Shown here: piece after piece, positions 8,892-16,919 of the stretch
Layout: each line of letters opens with the position of its first letter
Numbering within the stretch: the first letter of the stretch is position 1
Source of the DNA: Variovorax boronicumulans
GTDB lineage: Bacteria > Pseudomonadota > Gammaproteobacteria > Burkholderiales > Burkholderiaceae_C
Length of the DNA: 64,000 bases
Reading direction: 5' to 3'
Assembly (NCBI RefSeq): GCF_007677875.1
Contig: NZ_VEDO01000024.1
Coordinates: 1-64,000 of the forward strand
The notes under the pieces: generated by a model
The model's input: the letters and a program-made list of their open reading frames with translations, nothing else
What the model was told of the DNA's origin: nothing
Database searches by the model: none
Made by a program: the position numbers and the translations under genes

Positions 8892-9422
8892 ATGTCCCTC
8901 ACACCTACGGGTCCCGCGTCCCAGGCGGAGTTCAACGCATTCGCACAGGAGGTTTTTCAACTTGTGCGCGCGGGGGATGCCTCAACGCTGGGCCGCCTAC
9001 TGGAGAAAGGTCTGCCGCCGAACATGAGCAACCACAAGGGCGACACGTTGCTGATGCTCGCCGCCTATCACGGGCATGTCGACGCGACCGCCGCGCTTCT
9101 GAAGGCGGGCGCGGACCCCGACAAGTACAACGACATGGCCCAAACGCCGCTCGGCGCGTCCACATTCAAGGGTCACCTTCGGGTGGTGGAGGCGTTGCTG
9201 CGCCATGGAGCCCGGCCGGATTTTGCTCCGCCAGGCGGCAAGACGCCTTTGATGTTCGCGGCGATGTTCAACAGACTGGAGATCGTGAAGCTCCTGCTGT
9301 CGCGCGGCGTGGACTCCCATACGAGGAGTTCGGAGGGATTGTCCGCAGCGGAGCTGGCACGAAGCATGGGAGCGCTGGAGGCCGCTGCATACCTTGACGC
9401 GCAGGTCCAGGCTTCGGCTTGA
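8892..9422 (+). CDS. Ankyrin-repeat protein
   Basis: A 176-residue protein. A helical N-terminus (ASQAEFNAFAQEVFQLVRAG) is followed by about four ankyrin repeats between residues 30 and 165. They are seen as NHKGDTLLMLAAYHGH, AQTPLGASTFKGH, GGKTPLMFAAMFNR and SEGLSAAELARSMG. No signal peptide or membrane segment is seen, so it should be cytoplasmic and act by protein binding. The start is well supported by GGAG ahead of the ATG. It follows the PA2169-family gene and may be co-transcribed. Its partner is unknown. Confidence 0.85.
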   Translation: MSLTPTGPASQAEFNAFAQEVFQLVRAGDASTLGRLLEKGLPPNMSNHKGDTLLMLAAYHGHVDATAALLKAGADPDKYNDMAQTPLGASTFKGHLRVVEALLRHGARPDFAPPGGKTPLMFAAMFNRLEIVKLLLSRGVDSHTRSSEGLSAAELARSMGALEAAAYLDAQVQASA

Positions 9423-9579
9423 GGCAACCTTACGGGCCTGGAGAGCCGCGGGCGCCTGGACGCCGCGTCACATAAGACTTGCCGCCGCGAGAGGTCCGCT
9501 GATTGTTCTTCGAGCTGCACTCCGACACGTGCGCCGAGCCCGGCATCTACCCTGCACGGACACTCTAAGGAGGCTTGTT

Positions 9580-9888
9580 ATGCCCGACATCAGAAAGCTC
9601 GATCCGACCGGTGAGAGAGCGGCGGCCACGGAGGCCATGGAAGCGACGCCGCTCAGCGGCAAGGAGCATGAATACCGCGCAGACGGGGATCACCATCCAC
9701 ATCAAGACGCCGCAGCCATAGAAGGGAGCGATACCGATGCCACCGGCCGGGCCACATCGAAACACGATGCAATGCCCGAGGCGGACGCCCAATCCGAACC
9801 TCAGATCAGCAAAGGCATTCCGGGTAAGGGCGAAACGCCTGACACCGGCTCCTCGTCGAACGGGGTACGGGGTAGACCGGGCGGCTGA
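9580..9888 (+). CDS. Small disordered acidic/polar protein
   Basis: A 102-residue protein very rich in Asp, Glu, Gly, Ser, Thr and Pro, with a His-rich patch (DGDHHPHQD near residue 37). It lacks hydrophobic stretches and is predicted to be intrinsically disordered. No family is recognised. The start is convincing: TAAGGAGG lies six bases before the ATG. Its low-complexity character resembles small stress-associated proteins often found beside Ku/LigD genes, but that is only contextual. Confidence 0.6.
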   Translation: MPDIRKLDPTGERAAATEAMEATPLSGKEHEYRADGDHHPHQDAAAIEGSDTDATGRATSKHDAMPEADAQSEPQISKGIPGKGETPDTGSSSNGVRGRPGG

Positions 9889-9941
9889 GGAACGCTCCGC
9901 GGAAGTTCGACGGCGCACGTGGCCGGCGCCAGTGCCACGCG

Positions 9942-10814
9942 CTACGACGCGCGCCCTGCGTCATTGCACAGTCGGCGGTAAGCATTGAGGTGGCGCAGTG
10001 CCCCTCGTTCATCGCCAAGCTGGCGACGCAGCATGCCCGCGTTGAAGTGCGCATCCGCAAACACCGGGTCCAGTCGAATCGCTGCATCGTAGGCACGCAG
10101 GGCTTCTTCGGGCCTGTCGAGGTCCTCCAGCACAACGCCATGGTTGAAGTGAAGCAAGGGGTGCTGGACGCCGTTCTGTCGCGCCTCGTCGAACACCTGC
10201 AGCGCAGCTTCGCACTTCTTGTCTTCGCAGAGCATCGCACCGAGGTTGATGGCGGCATGCGTGTGCGCCGGATCGTGCGACAGCGCGTCGCGGTACGCGG
10301 CGACCGCAGCGGCTCGGTCGACATCTTCGAGGAGCTCTCCCCTCTGAAATGCAAGTTCCGCCTGGGATGGGCCTTCCATGCCGACTGGCTGCACCCTCGG
10401 AACGGTGGTCTCGAGCACCACCAGTCCCTCTTCCTCGTCCGGAACGAGCCTGAAGTCCAGCATGAGCTGGTCGCTCAGCGCATCACGCGGACCTTCATCG
10501 TCCCAGACAACGACTTTGCCGCCATCGGCTGTGACGCGCAAACCGGTCAGCGGAAGCGACGGTGGCAACTCGGCGCGCAGCTTGCCAAGCGCTCGAAGAA
10601 TGGTCCGCGGAGGCACCTGCGCGCTGCGAAGACCATGGGCAGTGCGCAGCAGCACCAGGTCGCGGAACGAGAACTGGAATGCGTTGCGCGCGCCTCTGGT
10701 CGGGGACACGAAGCCCTCGGCCATGAGGCCGGTCACGATCCGCCTGGACAGGCGCAGCTTCTGCTCCACCTGGCGCAGGGACCAGTTTAGTTCCGGCTCG
10801 GCCAGCGCGGTCAC
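9942..10814 (-). CDS. MerR-type HTH regulator with C-terminal TPR repeats
   Basis: A 290-residue protein. Residues about 8-85 form a winged helix-turn-helix of the MerR class (WSLRQVEQKLRLSRRIV, then FSFRDLVLLRTAHGL and a long helix). A middle region of about 90 residues lacks an obvious domain. Residues about 150-285 contain tetratricopeptide repeats, for example HAAINLGAMLCEDKKCEAAL, FNHGVVLEDLDRPEEALRAY and AHFNAGMLRRQLGDERGAL. The GTG start overlaps the ku stop codon as GTGA, so the two are co-transcribed and probably coupled. It is a plausible regulator or scaffold for end joining; that role is inferred only from the overlap. Confidence 0.85.
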   Translation of the reverse strand: MTALAEPELNWSLRQVEQKLRLSRRIVTGLMAEGFVSPTRGARNAFQFSFRDLVLLRTAHGLRSAQVPPRTILRALGKLRAELPPSLPLTGLRVTADGGKVVVWDDEGPRDALSDQLMLDFRLVPDEEEGLVVLETTVPRVQPVGMEGPSQAELAFQRGELLEDVDRAAAVAAYRDALSHDPAHTHAAINLGAMLCEDKKCEAALQVFDEARQNGVQHPLLHFNHGVVLEDLDRPEEALRAYDAAIRLDPVFADAHFNAGMLRRQLGDERGALRHLNAYRRLCNDAGRAS

Positions 10815-11740
10815 TTATGAGCTTTCGTGCGCGGAGGCGTTTGCTCCGCTGACCCCGACTTCGGTGCGCGCTTGACGGTCTTGCGGGCCTTCGCGTCATC
10901 CATGGTCGTGACGTTCGAGGGCGACGCCGAACGCTTGGCGATGGACGGCTTGCCCACCGACTTGCCCTTCCCTAGACTGGCCTGCAGCGCAGCCATGAGA
11001 TCAACGACCTGTCCGCCTCCGGCTGCGTCCTCCGGATGGGCCGAGGCGACGATCTGCTTGCCAGCGATCTTTTTGTCGATGGCGGCGAGAACGCGCTGCT
11101 TCTCTTCGTCGGCGAACTGCGTGGGGTCGTAGGTGTTCTCTGCTATTTGCTCGATGAGCTGCAAGGCCAACTGCAACTCGCTGCTGCTGACGGCTGCTTT
11201 CTCGATGCCCAGCGCGCTCGGCATGCGCACCTCGTCGGCGTAGCGCAGCTGCTGGAGAACCAGGCCTTCCTCGGCCGGTCGAATCTGCACCACGTACTGC
11301 TTTGCCTTCCACGCCCACTTGGCGAGGGCACAGCGGCCGCTCTTGCGCATGGCTGCCATCAGCAGTTGGTAGGGCTTGCCGCCGCGCTTGTCCGGGGCGA
11401 GGAGGTAGGCCTTGTCGTAGTACAGCGGGTCCACCGACTTCTCGGGGATGAACGCCACGATGTCGATGACATGGCTGCTGGCCTCCTCCAGGGCCTTGAG
11501 CTCATCCTGGCTGAAAAGCACGAAATGGTCCTTCTCGACCTCGTACCCCTTCATCATCTCGGCACGGGGAACGACCTTCTGCGTCTTCTCCGAGATGTAC
11601 TGCTGCTTCAGGCGCGAACCATCCTTGGCCAGCAGGTTGAAGTGGACGTCCGAGCCCGATTCGGTCGCCGAGTACAGACGGACAGGAATGTTGACCAGTC
11701 CGAAGCTCAGGGTGAGCGATGCAATGGAGCGCGCGGCCAT
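10811..11740 (-). CDS. ku: Ku protein, non-homologous end joining
   Basis: A 309-residue bacterial Ku. It should homodimerise into a ring on double-strand ends and recruit LigD. The Ku core spans residues about 5-255, beginning MAARSIASLTLSFGLVNIPV and containing RYADEVRMP and the motif ENTYDPTQFADEEKQRVLAAI. A minimal C-terminal helix region (VVDLMAALQASLGKGK) and a Lys/Arg/Ser-rich tail of about 45 residues follow. Such tails are known to bind DNA and LigD. It is the first gene of a pair with the MerR-TPR gene. The matching ligase is encoded 4.4 kb to the left in the opposite orientation, so regulation may be shared without co-transcription. Confidence 0.95.
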   Translation of the reverse strand: MAARSIASLTLSFGLVNIPVRLYSATESGSDVHFNLLAKDGSRLKQQYISEKTQKVVPRAEMMKGYEVEKDHFVLFSQDELKALEEASSHVIDIVAFIPEKSVDPLYYDKAYLLAPDKRGGKPYQLLMAAMRKSGRCALAKWAWKAKQYVVQIRPAEEGLVLQQLRYADEVRMPSALGIEKAAVSSSELQLALQLIEQIAENTYDPTQFADEEKQRVLAAIDKKIAGKQIVASAHPEDAAGGGQVVDLMAALQASLGKGKSVGKPSIAKRSASPSNVTTMDDAKARKTVKRAPKSGSAEQTPPRTKAHK

Positions 11741-11776
11741 TCGAACCTCCGTACAGCCAAGTCGACTGTCTAACGC

Positions 11777-12046
11777 CTAGGGCCTGCGCAAACGGGCCTG
11801 CGGGTCCTGGTTGGACTGCGGGTGCTTGTCGCCCTGCAGGCCCAGTGGAACGGAGTCGTCATGCTCTGCGGCCTGCGCATCGGCACGCTTGTCCTGCATG
11901 CGCTCGGGATGGGCTGGCCCGTTGTTCGGCTCGCCAGTCGCTGCACGCCCGACGTCCAGCTTGCCGCCGGCGCCTATGTTGGCAACGGTGCCGTCGGTGG
12001 TGGGTCTGGAGCCTTCTCCGCTGGTGCTTGTTGTGCGTCCCATCAT
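11777..12046 (-). CDS. Small hydrophilic hypothetical protein
   Basis: An 89-residue protein starting with two Met codons (12046 and 12043). It is rich in Gly, Thr, Asp, Gln and Pro and has no hydrophobic core, so it is probably disordered. An AGAGG stretch lies just upstream. The longer open frame upstream has no ribosome-binding site. No family is recognised. It sits just upstream of ku on the same strand (36-base gap) and might belong to the same transcript. Confidence 0.5.
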   Translation of the reverse strand: MMGRTTSTSGEGSRPTTDGTVANIGAGGKLDVGRAATGEPNNGPAHPERMQDKRADAQAAEHDDSVPLGLQGDKHPQSNQDPQARLRRP

Positions 12047-12236
12047 CGCCTCTGGTGTTCGTTGAATCTTATTCACCGTATGACGGAGCGAAAAGCTTGT
12101 GCGTAGTCCGAAGCCGCAACTTTGCCGGGGCAGACGCGGCGCCGACCGGCGCACTCGGCAGATGGGGACAACGCAGGCGCGAATGGCTGTTCCGGCTTAC
12201 GGCACCGCCAACCAACGTTCCAGGAGGCCAACGGCT

Positions 12237-12527
12237 TCACCAGAGCTTCCACCAAGGCCGAGTAGGTTGACGCTGTTCGAGGGGACGCAGGTCGAGCCGC
12301 TCGCTGCTCGGCCGCTCCTCAGTCGCGCTGTGCCGGCGGCGTAGTTCCACCTCGCACATGTGCGCTTGACCCCGGGCCCTGCGGTTTCCGCGCAAAGCTT
12401 CCACGCGCAGGAACCTGGCAAGTTCGGCCAGTTCACCGTCCGGCAGATGTTCCAAGGTGAGAGCATCCGCACCGGAGTTGCGCATTTCGTTGTAGTCGCC
12501 GACGCTGGAGATGATGGTCATCGCCAT
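12237..12527 (-). CDS. Small hypothetical protein overlapping the helicase gene
   Basis: A 96-residue protein with a helical middle (LEHLPDGELAELARFLRVEA) and an Arg-rich C-terminus ending in Trp-Trp-Lys-Leu-Trp. No domain is recognised. Its ATG lies inside the last codons of the upstream helicase gene, with an overlap of 10 bases (ATGGCGATGA carries both start and stop). That implies co-transcription and coupling with the SOS-type helicase. A GAGG stretch lies upstream of the start. Confidence 0.55.
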   Translation of the reverse strand: MAMTIISSVGDYNEMRNSGADALTLEHLPDGELAELARFLRVEALRGNRRARGQAHMCEVELRRRHSATEERPSSERLDLRPLEQRQPTRPWWKLW

Positions 12528-14635
12528 GCTGACCTCGCTCTGTCGCGAATTTGCATTACCGCGGTCTGCGGCGCTCGCGTGCCGTGTCCTGCGGCCGCTT
12601 GCGGCCAGGTGATGCTCTCGAACTGCGGCAGGAGGGTGTCTGCGATGAAGCGCGTGCGCGCCGCGTAGACGTGCCGGTCACCCATCGAGCCCTGCTGCGT
12701 GATGTAGAAGCGGTGCGGCACCATCACGTGCAGATGGTCCTTGGCGCGGGTCATCGCTACGTAGAGCAGCCGACGCTCCTCGTCGATCTCCGCGCTGCTG
12801 CCCGTGCCCAAGTCCGAGGGCATGCAGCCATCGACCGCGCGCAGCACGAACACGGCCTTCCACTCCTGGCCCTTGGCCGAGTGGATGGTCGACAGGATCA
12901 GGTAGTCCTCGTCGCGGCCCGGCGGGCCGGCCTGGTCGCTGGTGGCCTCGGGCGGATCGAGCGTGAGTTCGGACAGAAAGCGCTCGCGGTCGGCGTAGCC
13001 AGAGGCCATGCGCTCCAGGTTCTCCACGTCGGCGCGGCGCACCTCGGCATCGTCGTGCAGGCGTTCAAGTTGAGGCAGGTACCAGCGCTTGGCCAGGCCC
13101 ACCTCGGCTGGCCAGGCCGCGGCGCCGCTGAGCTTGTGCATCGCCAGGAACAGCTCGACGAAGCCGGCCCATTCGGCCGCAGCCGCCGTCGGCGGCTCGA
13201 AGGCCTGCACGGCCTCGCGCGGATCGGTCGCATGTTCGATGGCCTCCAGCACGCGCGTGGCCGTGACCGGGCCGATGCCTGGCATCAGCTGCAGCGTGCG
13301 GAGCCCGGCCAGCCGGCCGCGCGGGTTCTGCGCGAAGCGCAGGATGGCCAGCAGGTCCTTCACGTGCGAGGCCTCCAGGAACTTGAGGCCGCCGAACTTG
13401 ACGAACGGGATGTTGCGCCGGGTCAGCTCCAGCTCGAGCACCGCGCTGTGCGAGGAACTGCGGAACAGCACGGCCTGCGATTTCAGCGTGAGGCCGGCCT
13501 CGCGGTGCTGCAGGATGCGGTCGGCGACCCAGCGCGCTTCGCTCGTTTCGTCCGGCACGGTCACGAGCTGGGGCAGCTGCGCCCCGGGCCGTTCGGTCCA
13601 CAGCGTCTTGGCGTGGCGCTCGCTGGCTGCGGCGATGACGGCGTTGGACACCGCGAGGATGGGCTGGGTCGAACGGTAGTTCTGCTCCAGCGCCACGCTG
13701 CGCGCGGGCAGGCCGAACTGGTGCGGGAAGTCCAGGATGTTGCGCACCGTGGCACCGCGGAAGGCGTAGATGGACTGGGCGTCGTCGCCCACCACGGTCA
13801 CGCCCGTGCCCTCGGGCTTGAGGCCCAGCAGGATGGCCGCCTGCAGCCGGTTGGTGTCCTGGTACTCGTCGACCAGCACATGGTCGAAGGAAGAGCCGAC
13901 CTCGGCGGCCAGGCTGGGCTCGCCCATCATCTCCGACCAAAACAGCAGCAGGTCGTCGTAGTCGAGCACGTTCTGCTGCTGCTTGGCCTCCACGTAGGCG
14001 CCGAACAGGCGGCGCAGTTCGTCCTCCCAGGCGCTGCACCATGGGAAGGTCTGCTGGAGCACTTCGGCCAGCGGCGCCTGGGTGTTGACCACGCGGGAGT
14101 AGATCGACAGGCAGGTGCCCTTCTGGGGAAAGCGGTTCTTCGTCTGGGTCAGGCCAAGGTCGTTGCGCACCAGGCCCAGCAGGTCTTCGGCATCGCCACG
14201 GTCGGAGATCGTGAAGTTGGCCTCCAGGCCGATGCGGCCCGCATACTCGCGCAGCAGGCGCGCGCCGATGCTGTGAAAGGTGCCGGACCAGGGCAGAGCG
14301 GCCGGAGCCGTGGTACCGCCCAGCACGCGGCGCAGCACGCCGGCCACGCGCTCCTCCATCTCCCGTGCTGCGCGCCGCGAGAAGGTCAGCAGCAGCATGC
14401 GTTGGGGATCGGCGCCGTACAAGATGAGCCTGGCCACCCGGTGGGCCAGCGTGTTGGTCTTGCCTGAGCCCGCACCGGCGATCACCAGCAAGGGACGCAG
14501 GTCCGGCTCGGCTTCGGTGCCGTGCTCCACGGCGGCACGCTGAGCTGCATTGAGGTCGGCGAACGGATCAGGGCGCTTGGCAGCGTCGGTGCAGCCTAGG
14601 ATTGGCGTTGCACTGCTGGCGGACACGAGAGACAT
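12518..14635 (-). CDS. UvrD/Rep-family superfamily 1 DNA helicase
   Basis: A 705-residue ATP-dependent helicase. Motifs in order: Q motif region (LNAAQRAAVEHG), Walker A (IAGAGSGKTNTLAHR), motif Ia (LLLTFSRRAAREM), Walker B (VLVDEYQDTNRLQ), motif III (VVGDDAQSIYAFRGA), motif IV (LEQNYRSTQPIL), motif V (LSTIHSAKGQEW) and motif VI (RRLLYVAMTRAKDHLHVM). It lacks fused nuclease domains, so it is a translocase/helicase rather than RecB-like. The ATG at 14635 is chosen because it lies just downstream of a perfect LexA box; the open frame extends past that box, which would put the operator inside the gene. It is likely induced in the SOS response. Exact subfamily is uncertain. Confidence 0.93.
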   Translation of the reverse strand: MSLVSASSATPILGCTDAAKRPDPFADLNAAQRAAVEHGTEAEPDLRPLLVIAGAGSGKTNTLAHRVARLILYGADPQRMLLLTFSRRAAREMEERVAGVLRRVLGGTTAPAALPWSGTFHSIGARLLREYAGRIGLEANFTISDRGDAEDLLGLVRNDLGLTQTKNRFPQKGTCLSIYSRVVNTQAPLAEVLQQTFPWCSAWEDELRRLFGAYVEAKQQQNVLDYDDLLLFWSEMMGEPSLAAEVGSSFDHVLVDEYQDTNRLQAAILLGLKPEGTGVTVVGDDAQSIYAFRGATVRNILDFPHQFGLPARSVALEQNYRSTQPILAVSNAVIAAASERHAKTLWTERPGAQLPQLVTVPDETSEARWVADRILQHREAGLTLKSQAVLFRSSSHSAVLELELTRRNIPFVKFGGLKFLEASHVKDLLAILRFAQNPRGRLAGLRTLQLMPGIGPVTATRVLEAIEHATDPREAVQAFEPPTAAAAEWAGFVELFLAMHKLSGAAAWPAEVGLAKRWYLPQLERLHDDAEVRRADVENLERMASGYADRERFLSELTLDPPEATSDQAGPPGRDEDYLILSTIHSAKGQEWKAVFVLRAVDGCMPSDLGTGSSAEIDEERRLLYVAMTRAKDHLHVMVPHRFYITQQGSMGDRHVYAARTRFIADTLLPQFESITWPQAAAGHGTRAPQTAVMQIRDRARSAWR

Positions 14636-14642
14636 GGGCGGA

Positions 14643-14658
14643 CTGTATATCAATACAG
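14643..14658. promoter_or_regulatory. LexA box (SOS operator)
   Basis: The sequence CTGTATATCAATACAG is a perfect CTGT-N8-ACAG match to the proteobacterial LexA consensus with an AT-rich centre. It lies 8 bases before the helicase ATG (minus strand) and about 66 bases before the RibD-like gene (plus strand), so it could repress both divergent genes. A second site with the same spacing precedes imuA at 26256. Confidence 0.85.
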
Positions 14659-14723
14659 TTATCATGGGCGGGTGAGACCAGCGCGCCCTACCCTCATGCT
14701 TTGCGCGCCGGCAGCCAATTCCC

Positions 14724-15306
14724 ATGAACCCAGTACTTCGCAGCATCGAGTTTCGACGGATTCCTCGCCACGGAGGACGACTCTCTCGAATGGCTGTTTC
14801 CGCTGGGCGATATCAACGACTCCAGCTACCCGGATTTCATCGCGGGGGTCGGGGCGCTGGCCATGGGATCGGCGACGTACGCGTGGATGCTCCGACATGC
14901 CGACAAGGTCGCGGCGGAAGTTGGTTCGCCGTGGCCGTACACACAGCCCACCTGGGTCTTCTCGACGCGGGCGCTGCCGGTTGTGCCTGGTGCCAAGCTG
15001 CAGTTCGTGCAGGGCGACGTTCGCCCAGTGCATGCGGCCATGGCCGCTGTCGCTGCGGGCAAGAACATCTGGATTGTTGGCGGCGGTGATCTGGCCGGGC
15101 AGTTCTACGACGCCGGGCTTCTCGATGAGATGATCCTCCAGGTCGGCTCGCTCACACTGGGCAAGGGCAAGCCGTCGTTCCCACGCGCGCTGTCGAGTGC
15201 GCCCTTGGATCTGCAGTCTGCGCGAAGAATCGGCTCGGGGATGGCCGAGCTGCACTATCGAGTGGTCAGGTCGGCCGCTCCAATCTCGGCGGCGAACCAG
15301 AGCTGA
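14724..15306 (+). pseudogene. RibD/dihydrofolate reductase-like protein, frame broken at the 5' end
   Basis: From 14731 onward the frame encodes a RibD C-terminal/DHFR-like fold: YFAASSFDGFLATEDDSLEW, a middle reading AMGSATYAWML, IWIVGGGDLAGQFYDAGLLDEM and a C-terminal strand GMAELHYRVV. Such proteins bind NADPH and reduce a pteridine- or pyrimidine-like substrate. In this frame a TGA sits immediately upstream and no ATG, GTG or TTG precedes the conserved start. The only good ATG (14724) is one frame off and would need a one-base change near 14727-14731. Either this is a real frameshift, making the gene inactive, or a base is missing in the sequence. An internal ATG at 14863 would remove about 45 conserved residues. 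The LexA box upstream suggests former SOS control. Confidence 0.65.
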
Positions 15307-15314
15307 CTTGGGCC

Positions 15315-16043
15315 TTGACGTCGAATCGTGTTCACGGTGGTGGGCAAGTCATCGAGCTTTGCATCAGGACGACCGACCAGGCAATGCCTCACCGAGTTGG
15401 CGCAGTGGAGGCAGTTGCCGACGTAGGGCTCGCCGGTGACCGGCACGCCTCTCCCGTATCGCCTCGACAGGTGCTCATCGCATCGAGCAGGATCTACCAA
15501 AGACTGGACCTGCCATCGATGGCACTCCGGCAGAACGTTCTGGTCGACTGCGACGTTGTCCTGCTGAGCTCAGGATTGCGACTACGGTTCAGTTCTGGGG
15601 TTGAGATGGTGGTGATGTTCGCCTGCGAGCCTTGTGGCCGGTTGGAAGGACAACAGACTGGTTTGCTGGCTCGGATCGGCACCGAGAGAGGGGTGCTGGC
15701 CAGAGTCACGGCCGGCGGCATGCTGCGGGCGGGCGATGTGATGCAGTCCGCTGGAGGCGCTGCTCGGCCGCTCTGGAGCAACGGCTGGCGCGAGCGGGTG
15801 CGACAGGTCCTGAGACCTGTTCCGAACGGGCGCTGGGTCACTTACAGCCGGCTTGCCGAACTTGCGGGCGTCTCCTCGGGCTACTGCCGGGCCTTTCCGC
15901 GCTTGATCTTGTCGTTTGGACAGGAAGTTCAATCGCTTGCCCATACGGCGAAAGCTGCGTCATGGCGCGGGCCACCTTGGGACGGCGAGGGTTTGCATGC
16001 CGCTGTTCTGGCGCTGACGAACAGCGCAGAACGTGAGAAGTGA
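15315..16043 (+). CDS. MOSC-domain protein with C-terminal MGMT/ATL-like helix-turn-helix
   Basis: A 242-residue protein. Residues about 15-145 match the MOSC domain (sulphur-carrier domain of molybdenum-cofactor enzymes): GLAGDRHA, RQVLIASS, a conserved Cys in FACEPCGRLE, then RGVLARVTAGGMLRAGDVM. Residues about 155-200 resemble the DNA-binding part of alkyltransferase-like proteins (RVRQVLRPVPNGRWVTYSRL, then AELAGVSSGYCRAF). The alkyl-accepting PCHR motif is not seen, so direct methyl transfer is unlikely. The start is an uncertain TTG at 15315, 9 bases after the RibD-like stop; no ATG occurs in frame until about residue 24. Coupling of sulphur transfer to DNA recognition is inferred, not known. 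Confidence 0.65.
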   Translation: MTSNRVHGGGQVIELCIRTTDQAMPHRVGAVEAVADVGLAGDRHASPVSPRQVLIASSRIYQRLDLPSMALRQNVLVDCDVVLLSSGLRLRFSSGVEMVVMFACEPCGRLEGQQTGLLARIGTERGVLARVTAGGMLRAGDVMQSAGGAARPLWSNGWRERVRQVLRPVPNGRWVTYSRLAELAGVSSGYCRAFPRLILSFGQEVQSLAHTAKAASWRGPPWDGEGLHAAVLALTNSAEREK

Positions 16044-16148
16044 GCGGCTAGCTGCTGACTGAATCGAATTTTTTCTGGCGTCGCCTAAAAGCTCGTCCAA
16101 GTCGGATCCAATCTCGAAGCAATTGCCGGTGGCTTGAGGACCAGAGAA

Positions 16149-16469
16149 ATGATGACTCCGCAGGAGCGTGAAGTAGCGCTCGAACAGATGCAAAACGCCG
16201 TGAACGCCTTCTACAAGGCGGCAGTGCCGATCGGCAATCACCCGTTCATCGAGTTCACCGGACTGATGCAGGAATACGTCGTGGCCTGTCGTGATGCGCA
16301 CAAGAAAGGCATCGACTTCTCAGAATGCAATACGCATGCGGGCATTGCACTTCCGTTGCACCCGACCATGAGTACATACATCAACGAGAAGCTGGAATGC
16401 ATCTTCTCGGGATCGAAAGTTCTCGAGACCATTGAAGATCGAGAGCCGACCGCGACGGCGAACCGATGA
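16149..16469 (+). CDS. Conserved-looking small cytoplasmic protein, unknown function
   Basis: A 106-residue, mainly helical soluble protein containing MQNAVNAFYKAAVPIG, FIEFTGLMQEYVVACRDAHKK and a Cys at 'DFSECNTHAG'. Pattern and composition look like a genuine globular protein, but no family is recognised. Two consecutive ATGs open the frame with GAGG about nine bases upstream. It stands alone, 105 bases after the MOSC gene on the same strand. Confidence 0.55.
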   Translation: MMTPQEREVALEQMQNAVNAFYKAAVPIGNHPFIEFTGLMQEYVVACRDAHKKGIDFSECNTHAGIALPLHPTMSTYINEKLECIFSGSKVLETIEDREPTATANR

Positions 16470-16540
16470 GAGCGCGGCAAGAAGGCCAGTGCGCAGTGCC
16501 AGTTGCGTAGACGGGCACGTCGTCGGTTGCGTCGTCCGTA

Positions 16541-16743
16541 GCTGGTGCCTGATGCGCCGGGGCGACACTGATCCAGACCCAATCACCTCCCCACAGAGGG
16601 GGGCACGCGGGCCCTCAGCAAGCCGACCTGAGGGCGATCAGCGAAGCAACCATCAGGGAAAGCTCGGCTCAGTACCGCCACCACGGCCGGACCATGGACT
16701 CAACGGCACGGTCGAACCGCACGCCGGCGGGAGCAATGGCAGC
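16541..16743. repeat. Diverged duplicate of the 24557-24757 segment, with a dead gene 3' end
   Basis: About 200 bases here align with 24557-24757 at high identity, including the common core GATCAGCGAAGCAACCATCA. The other copy is the 3' end and downstream flank of the membrane-protein gene 24627-25061. Here the same minus-strand reading (stop equivalent at 16615) is shifted by a one-base loss near 16730 and carries a premature TGA inside the Trp-Arg-Tyr segment. The 5' two thirds of the gene are missing. This copy is therefore a truncated, frameshifted remnant. Nothing else is recognised between 16470 and 16919. Confidence 0.7.
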
Positions 16744-16919
16744 ATGAAATAGTAGCGCGACTCCGTCCAGTCGTCCGCCAGGTCAGCAAATCCGGATGGC
16801 CGGACTCGACAGCACGACTCGGGCATCGACCAGACTCCTCGTTGAGTCACGGCCGGCAGAATCTGCCCATGATGGCGGACACCACGTCAGAACGACTCCG
16901 GTCCTTCGCGTCAACGCCT

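Noticed and set aside
12551-14467. A 638-residue plus-strand open frame opposite the helicase
   Set aside because: It is the antisense reading of a helicase whose own motifs are all intact, and its composition is Arg/Gln/His/Leu-rich without any domain.
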